Assembly: GCA_027484145.1 (NCBI GenBank)
Contig: JAIXUH010000005.1
Location: forward strand, 1 to 64,000
Length of the DNA stretch: 64,000 nucleotides
Reading direction: 5' to 3'
From: Rhodobacter sp.
Lineage (GTDB): Bacteria; Pseudomonadota; Alphaproteobacteria; Rhodobacterales; Rhodobacteraceae
Under the pieces are notes generated by a model. That model saw nothing but the letters and a program-made list of their open reading frames with translations. It was not told the origin of the DNA and did not search any database. Shown here one piece after another: positions 59,275-64,000 of this stretch. The position numbers were made by a program, and so were the translations under genes. Position 1 is the stretch's first letter. Every line of letters begins with the position of its first letter.

Positions 59275-60072
59275 ATGGCGCGTCTGACCGTCAAAGATCT
59301 GTTGGACCAACGCGGCAAGCATTCGTTTGCTATGCTGCGGGTTGAAACACTTGCCGAGGCCGAGGCAGCATCAAATGCCGGGGTCGAACTGTTGTCGGTG
59401 CCCCCGGCCATGGTGTTTGATCGTTGCTTTCGTGAGGTCGCCCCCGATGCCTTTATCTTTCCGGGCGACAATTTCTATGAAATCGGCACGACGGATGATT
59501 TCCTGCACTGGGCTTTTCCCTTGTTCAAGCAGGGTGCGGATGCGTTCTATTGCTCGGGCTCTCTGGGCACCATCCGGGCGATGGCCGATCACGGCTTGCC
59601 GGTTTGTGGCCATGTCGGTCTGATCCCGTCCAAGGCCACGTGGACTGGCGGATTCAGAGCGGTTGGCAAGACTTTGGATAGCGCGAAACTGGTCTGGCAA
59701 CAGGTGAAAGCCGCCGAAGAGGCCGGGGCCTTTGCAGTCGAGATCGAGGTCGTCCCCCATTCGATTACCCAGGCCATTGCCGAGAAGACCGGCCTGTTTC
59801 TGATCTCGATGGGTGCGGGACCAGCAGGCCATGCCCAGTATCTGTTCAGCGATGATGTGCTGGGCCAGAACCGTGGCCGCGTGCCGCGCCACGCCAAGGT
59901 TTACGCCAACCTTGCCGCGGAAGAGGACCGACTTCAACAGATGCGGATCGAGGCAATGTCACAGTTCGCCCGTGACGTGCACCAGACGGATTACCCGGCT
60001 CCGCAGTATCTGGTCGAAAGCGATAGCGAGGTTGTCGAGGCGTTCCGCGACTGGCTCGATCAGGTCGCCTGA
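59275..60072 (+). CDS. Divergent ketopantoate hydroxymethyltransferase (PanB)-like protein
   Basis: A 265-residue TIM-barrel protein related to PanB and the PEP mutase superfamily. GLPVCGHVGLIPSKATWTGG, GAFAVEIEVVPHSITQAIAE (with the conserved catalytic Glu) and ISMGAGPAGHAQYLFSDDVL match PanB blocks. The VGDS metal-binding Asp site of PanB is replaced by VPPA and the VKLEGG substrate loop by FYCSGS, so normal pantothenate synthesis is unlikely. It may make or cleave a C-C bond in the inositol-derived pathway, or process formaldehyde released by the oxygenase; both are inference. The start ATG 59275 follows the ferredoxin stop by one base. Confidence 0.8.
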   Translation: MARLTVKDLLDQRGKHSFAMLRVETLAEAEAASNAGVELLSVPPAMVFDRCFREVAPDAFIFPGDNFYEIGTTDDFLHWAFPLFKQGADAFYCSGSLGTIRAMADHGLPVCGHVGLIPSKATWTGGFRAVGKTLDSAKLVWQQVKAAEEAGAFAVEIEVVPHSITQAIAEKTGLFLISMGAGPAGHAQYLFSDDVLGQNRGRVPRHAKVYANLAAEEDRLQQMRIEAMSQFARDVHQTDYPAPQYLVESDSEVVEAFRDWLDQVA

Positions 60073-60550
60073 CCATCGGTGTTCAGGTCAGGCATCAGAT
60101 GGGTCGCACCATGGAAAACTGATGCGGCCCGGATATCGCCGACAATCTGGCATCCAGACGAATTGTTGAGATGCATTTTGTAATCATTGGTGTGGGGAGT
60201 CAGCGCAGCATTTGCCCTGCGGGAAAATGGTTTTGAATGGGAAACTTCAATCCTCGGGTCAGAACGTCAGTGCCCTACGAACGCCTGCCACGATCCTAAA
60301 GCGGCGGCTTGGTGCCAATACCGATCCGCGCGACGGCTGACCATCAGGCCGCGCGCATAAACCTGCGCCTTAGCGTTGACGTTAAGGGCAATCCAGCCGA
60401 CGCAGAAACACATGCAGGCGGGCGGTTCAGCGCTTCGAGATTGTGAGGCCAAGGCGGCGGCAATTGCGCAGGGCGTCGTTGCGCACGGTCGCCCCTCGGG
60501 CGCGGGTGACCAATACAGACCCGGGCCGGCAATTCCCCGGCCGCAAACCC
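60073..60550. other. Intergenic stretch between PanB-like gene and tctA
   Basis: About 480 bases between two convergent operons. An 8-bp stem (60067-60074 with 60086-60093) at the end of the PanB-like gene may be a weak terminator. The minus-strand frame near 60290-60400 (GLMVSRRADRYWHQAAALGS) has the look of a decayed coding tail, but I cannot assign it. No gene is supported here. Confidence 0.4.
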
Positions 60551-62056
60551 TCAGGCATCCTTGAACACATCTTCCCGAGACTTCTGCGCTTTCGGTGATA
60601 CGGCGATGGCCAGCGCCACCACGGCCACCACCAGAAGGCTGGCAGACAGGGGCGAGGTGACAAAGGTCAGCGGGTTGCCGTCCGAGATGATCAGAGCCTG
60701 CCGCAGCTTTTCTTCCAGCAGACGCCCCAGCACAAACCCAAGCGCCAGCGGGGCCAGTTCGAAATCCAGCTTCCACAAAGCATATCCGATCAGCCCGAAG
60801 ATCACCGCCATGACGATCTGCGCCGGATCGTTCGAGATTGAGAACAGCCCGATGCAGCAAAAGGCGACGATCGCCGGGAACAGCAGGCGGTAAGGTACCT
60901 GCAGCAGCTTTACCCACAGCCCGATCAGCGGCAGGTTGATGATGACCAGCATCAGGTTGCCGATCCACATGCTGGCCACCAAGCCCCAAAACAGTTCGGG
61001 GTTGCGCTCGATCACCTGCGGTCCCGGCACGATGCCTTGGATCATCATCGCACCCACCATCAGCGCCATCACGGCATTGGGGGGCAGGCCAAGCGTCAGG
61101 AGCGGGATGAAACTGGTCTGCGCCCCGGCGTTGTTGGCCGATTCCGGCCCCGCCACGGCGGCGGGCATGCCGGTGCCGAACTTCTCGGGCGTCTTGGACA
61201 GCCGCTTTTCCACGGCATAGCTGGCAAAGGGCCCAAGGATCGCCCCGTTCCCCGGCAACACCCCCAGGATTGACCCCAGCGCCGTGCCGCGCAGCATCGG
61301 TGCGAGGTTTTCACGCAACTCGCGCATCGTCGGCCAGAGCCGGCCAATCTTGGCCTTGACCACATCGCGCGCCTCGGGGTCGGCAAGGTTCTTGAAGATC
61401 TCGCCAAAGCCGAAGATGCCCATGGCCAGCACGACGAACTCGATCCCGTCGTGCAGCATGTGCAGGCCCAGCGTCAGACGTTCGCGCCCCGTCTCCATAT
61501 CCGCGCCGATGCAGGACAGAAGGATGCCGACGACGATCATGGCCACCGCCTTGAGGATCGACCCGCGCGACAGCACAACGGCCAGAACAAGGCCCATAAC
61601 CATCAGGCTGAAATACTCAGCCGGGCCGAACAGAAGGCCCATTCGCGTCATCGGCACCCCAAGCGCCGCTATGACGACGGTCGCGATGGTGCCTGCGATG
61701 AAGGACCCGATGGCTGCAAGACCAAGTGCCAACCCCGCCTGCCCATTCTTGGCCATCGCGTGGCCATCAAGCGCGGTAACAACGGCTGTTGCCTCACCGG
61801 GGATGTTCACCAGAATGGCCGTGGTCGATCCGCCATACTGAGCGCCGTAATAGATGCCCGCCAGCATAATCAGCGCGCCGGTCGGGTCCAGCGACAGGGT
61901 GACCGGCAGCAGGATGGCGATGGTCGCCACGGGCCCAACGCCCGGTAGCACGCCCACAAGGGTGCCGATCAAGCAGCCCACAAAGCAAAGGGCCACGTTC
62001 TTCAGGGTCAGGGCCACCGAAAGGCCGAGGCCGAGGTTCGCGATCATATCCCACAT
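60551..62056 (-). CDS. tctA: Tripartite tricarboxylate transporter, large membrane subunit
   Basis: A 501-residue inner-membrane protein with about 12 helices. Family marks are CLIGTLVGVLPGVGPVATIA, YYGAQYGGSTTAILVNIPGE, LGSILGVLPGNGAILGPFAS and ESANNAGAQTSFIPLLTLGL. It carries the substrate with TctB, using the periplasmic TctC. ATG 62056 is two bases from the tctB stop. Its downstream end faces the convergent PanB-like gene with no clear terminator of its own. Confidence 0.95.
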   Translation of the reverse strand: MWDMIANLGLGLSVALTLKNVALCFVGCLIGTLVGVLPGVGPVATIAILLPVTLSLDPTGALIMLAGIYYGAQYGGSTTAILVNIPGEATAVVTALDGHAMAKNGQAGLALGLAAIGSFIAGTIATVVIAALGVPMTRMGLLFGPAEYFSLMVMGLVLAVVLSRGSILKAVAMIVVGILLSCIGADMETGRERLTLGLHMLHDGIEFVVLAMGIFGFGEIFKNLADPEARDVVKAKIGRLWPTMRELRENLAPMLRGTALGSILGVLPGNGAILGPFASYAVEKRLSKTPEKFGTGMPAAVAGPESANNAGAQTSFIPLLTLGLPPNAVMALMVGAMMIQGIVPGPQVIERNPELFWGLVASMWIGNLMLVIINLPLIGLWVKLLQVPYRLLFPAIVAFCCIGLFSISNDPAQIVMAVIFGLIGYALWKLDFELAPLALGFVLGRLLEEKLRQALIISDGNPLTFVTSPLSASLLVVAVVALAIAVSPKAQKSREDVFKDA

Positions 62057-62057
62057 G

Positions 62058-62549
62058 TCAGTATCCGATCAGCCAGGGCGCAACGGGGATGGACAGCCCG
62101 AGCGCATAACGGAAAATCCCGATGCAGCAGGCCGACAGGACCACGGCAAAGATCAGCAACTCGCCCAGCCGCGCGTCCTTGTCCGCCATCCCTGCGACAA
62201 TAATCGTCAAGGGGGCCGCAAGAGCTAGCCCCAGTTCCGGCACTTCGAAACCACCGATGTCAAAGCCTCGGATCGTCAACGCGAATAGGATCGCGCCAGC
62301 CGCCACGGGAATGGCGCGGCCCAGCGACCATGCGCCGGTGGAGGGCCCGGGGTTTGCCCGGGCCAGCCAGAGTTGCAAAAGACCAAGGCCGATCACAATG
62401 ACCGACAGGCTGCGCGGCATCAGGCCAGACCCGACCCCGCCCGAGGTGAAGAAGGGCAACCGCGCCCCTGCCGCCAGCGTTAAAACGCCAAACCCGAGCA
62501 GAACCAGCCCTGCGAGTCTTTCGCGCCCCAGCCACGGCGACCGTGGCAT
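62058..62549 (-). CDS. tctB: Tripartite tricarboxylate transporter, small membrane subunit
   Basis: A 163-residue protein with four predicted helices, the usual TctB size: RLAGLVLLGFGVLTLAAGAR, LSVIVIGLGLLQLWLA, AIPVAAGAILFALTIRGFDI and LLIFAVVLSACCIGIFRYAL. The conserved GLMPR in GGVGSGLMPRSLSV fits the family. ATG 62549 is chosen because the first helix starts soon after; the in-frame start at 62624 lies in tctC. It pairs with TctA in the membrane. Confidence 0.9.
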   Translation of the reverse strand: MPRSPWLGRERLAGLVLLGFGVLTLAAGARLPFFTSGGVGSGLMPRSLSVIVIGLGLLQLWLARANPGPSTGAWSLGRAIPVAAGAILFALTIRGFDIGGFEVPELGLALAAPLTIIVAGMADKDARLGELLIFAVVLSACCIGIFRYALGLSIPVAPWLIGY

Positions 62550-62581
62550 GGCGTGCCTTTCCTCCCCCCCCGTCATGGCGC

Positions 62582-63556
62582 TTACTCGATCTTGATGTCG
62601 GCGGCCTTGACCACCTCGCCCCAACGCGCGCGCTCGGCAGCCATGAAGGCCCCGAAGTCTGCCCCGGCGAGGGTCGAGGGGATGGCCCCATCATTCTGCA
62701 GTTTGCTGAGGATTTCGGGGTCAGCCAGCGTTTCGGCGGTGGCAGCAGCCAGCTTTGCGCTGATCTCGGGCGGCAGGCCCTTGGGTCCGACAAGGCCGTA
62801 CCAGGCCGAGGCGGTGTAGTCCGGCACGCCCGCTTCGATGGCCGTGGGCACATCGGGCAGGGTCGAGAACCGTTCCGGCCCGGTGACTGCCAGCGCGGTC
62901 AGCGTGCCGTCCTGGACCAGCCCGATCGCCGAAGGAATCGTCGTGACCATAAAGTCGATGTGACCACCGACAAGGTCGTTCACCGCAGGCCCCGCGCCTT
63001 TGTAGGGAACATGCTTGACAGCAATGCCCGCCTTCTGGCCCAAGAGCAGCGCGCCAAGGTGGCTGGCCGAGGCATTGCCAGCCGAGCCATAGACCAGTTC
63101 GCCCGCCTTTGCTGCCTCAAGGAACTCGGCCATCGTCTTGACCGGCAGCTTCGGCCCGACAACCACGACCAGTGCGGCATCGGCGATCAGCGCGATCGGT
63201 TCCAGCGTCTCGGCCGGGTCCTTCGGCAGATCGAAGAGGTGCGGGTTCACCACCATCGGCCCTTGGTTGCCGATCAGCAGGGTGTAGCCATCGGGGTCGG
63301 CGTCGGCCACGACCTCGGTGCCAATGTTCGCCGCGGCACCCGGGCGGTTTTCCACGATGACGCGCCCGCCAAGTGCAGTTTCAAGCCGTGCAGCAAAGAC
63401 GCGGGCAATCGCATCGGTGCCGCCGCCAGCCGCATAGGACACGACCAGCGTGATCGGCTTGGATGGATAGTCCTGTGCCGTCGCGGGCAAGCTACCCATG
63501 GCAAATGCGGCGAGGCTGGTCAGCAATGCGCCGCGGCGGGTGATTTTGAAAGTCAT
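62582..63556 (-). CDS. tctC: Tripartite tricarboxylate transporter, periplasmic binding protein
   Basis: A 324-residue secreted protein of the TctC/Bug family. Signal peptide ITRRGALLTSLAAFAMGSLP with cleavage near ATAQ; then YPSKPITLVVSYAAGGGTDA (the family start), LGGRVIVENRPGAAANIGTE, YGSAGNASASHLGALLLGQK and HVPYKGAGPAVNDLVGGHID. ATG 63556 has GGGAGG upstream. The substrate is a carboxylate; the tautomerase-like gene just upstream hints at a tricarboxylic or aromatic-ring-derived acid. Confidence 0.93.
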   Translation of the reverse strand: MTFKITRRGALLTSLAAFAMGSLPATAQDYPSKPITLVVSYAAGGGTDAIARVFAARLETALGGRVIVENRPGAAANIGTEVVADADPDGYTLLIGNQGPMVVNPHLFDLPKDPAETLEPIALIADAALVVVVGPKLPVKTMAEFLEAAKAGELVYGSAGNASASHLGALLLGQKAGIAVKHVPYKGAGPAVNDLVGGHIDFMVTTIPSAIGLVQDGTLTALAVTGPERFSTLPDVPTAIEAGVPDYTASAWYGLVGPKGLPPEISAKLAAATAETLADPEILSKLQNDGAIPSTLAGADFGAFMAAERARWGEVVKAADIKIE

Positions 63557-63621
63557 GTCGTCCTCCCTTTGGTTTATCATTTCATCCCGCAGTGCCAAAG
63601 GCGACTGGCAGCGCGGGTCGT

Positions 63622-64000
63622 TCAGTTCTGCCTGCGCACCAGAGCTGCCCCCTCGAACAGTCTCCGGCAGGTGCGCATGACAAAGACGGCAGGCGAGCCA
63701 TCCGCCCCGCGTTCCACCCGGACGCCCATTGCGCCGGTCGGATGTTCCCAGGTCAGGTCGCCCTGACGAAACTCGGGCAGTGCAGAGCCGACGATACTGT
63801 CGGGCAACGTCGCGGCCAGTGCCAGCGTGACGGCCCCCGTGGTGGCCAGTGACGAATGGCAGCTGTGCGGGGTGAAGTACCGCACGGCCAGATCGCCGCC
63901 AGCGGCTGGCTGGCCGATCAGCACGGGCTTGGGCAAGACCGACCCTGACACATCGCCAAAGCCCATCCGCGCGCCGGCGATGCGACGGACTGACTCCAGC
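63622..64000 (-). CDS. PrpF/4-oxalomesaconate tautomerase-like protein, C-terminal part
   Basis: About 126 residues of a leftward gene cut by the window end. The visible part has RMGFGDVSGSVLPKPVLIGQ, YFTPHSCHSSLATTGAVTLA and WEHPTGAMGVRVER, which match the C-terminal half of the PrpF family (aconitate isomerase, 4-oxalomesaconate tautomerase GalD). Such enzymes isomerise tricarboxylic acids formed from gallate/protocatechuate or propionate. Its stop is 65 bases from tctC, so enzyme and transporter probably form one operon. Which isomer it acts on cannot be read here. Confidence 0.75.
   Translation of the reverse strand, partial: LESVRRIAGARMGFGDVSGSVLPKPVLIGQPAAGGDLAVRYFTPHSCHSSLATTGAVTLALAATLPDSIVGSALPEFRQGDLTWEHPTGAMGVRVERGADGSPAVFVMRTCRRLFEGAALVRRQN

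Noticed and set aside
59275-60072. Housekeeping panB for pantothenate synthesis
   Set aside because: Key metal and substrate residues are replaced and no panC is nearby; it is cotranscribed with oxygenase genes.
60267-60989. Minus-strand ORF of 240 codons across the tctA end
   Set aside because: Most of it is a frame-shifted shadow of tctA; the remainder has no recognisable family.

Overview
The window reads as high-GC alphaproteobacterial DNA, most likely Rhodobacteraceae (Rhodobacterales). This rests on the overall protein character: a NasT/NasS nitrate locus, a TctCBA tripartite carboxylate transporter, a DUF1403/ScpB-like pair, an NdvB-type cyclic glucan synthase and inositol/rhizopine-type genes. 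No rRNA, tRNA, CRISPR array or replication origin was seen. Both ends cut a gene (an integrase on the left, a PrpF-type isomerase on the right).

Layout. 1-1063: partial tyrosine recombinase facing left, a Phd-type antitoxin/PIN toxin pair, and a perfect 14-bp inverted repeat; this looks like the edge of a mobile or accessory segment. 1584-5288: a three-gene molybdenum hydroxylase operon in FAD - 2Fe-2S - Mo order. 5289-5825: non-coding DNA with an ISL3-type transposase remnant. 5826-7330: DUF1403 and an ScpB-like protein. 7327-17670 (leftward): a seven-gene alpha-galactoside operon with an AgpA-like binding protein, two permeases, a fused ATPase, MelA, a flavin-dependent halogenase and a second GH4 enzyme, facing a divergent MelR-like AraC regulator (17854-18777). 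19002-28440: galU, a previously uncalled 56-codon ORF and a 2777-residue cyclic beta-1,2-glucan synthase, all overlapping by 4 bases.

28479-35344 (leftward): a signalling cluster with a receiver protein, a multi-PAS hybrid kinase, an RsbQ-like alpha/beta hydrolase and a PAS histidine kinase. 35731-46970: complete nitrate assimilation locus nasT-nasS, then a leader RNA with two ANTAR-type hexaloop hairpins and an intrinsic terminator, then nrtABD-nirBD-nasA-cobA. 47032-50121 (leftward): DUF6880 protein, PHB-depolymerase-type esterase and a ribbon-helix-helix regulator. 50175-51600: genomic scar with a decayed KatE-type catalase and a decayed IS6-family element whose terminal inverted repeats are still readable.

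51672-60072: inositol- or rhizopine-like catabolic locus. Leftward genes are a LacI regulator, a TIM-barrel isomerase, a binding protein, permease, ATPase and an IolG/MocA dehydrogenase, with a perfect 20-bp LacI-type operator. Rightward genes are a MocD-like di-iron oxygenase, a MocE-like Rieske ferredoxin and a divergent PanB-like protein. 60551-64000 (leftward): tctC-tctB-tctA downstream of a partial PrpF/oxalomesaconate-tautomerase-like gene.

The coherent theme is uptake and use of plant- or soil-type sugars, polyols, carboxylates and nitrate. The least explained items are the halogenase inside the melA operon, the DUF1403/ScpB-like pair without SMC or ScpA, the MocD/MocE/PanB-like trio, the RsbQ-histidine kinase coupling, and the small ORF between galU and ndvB.
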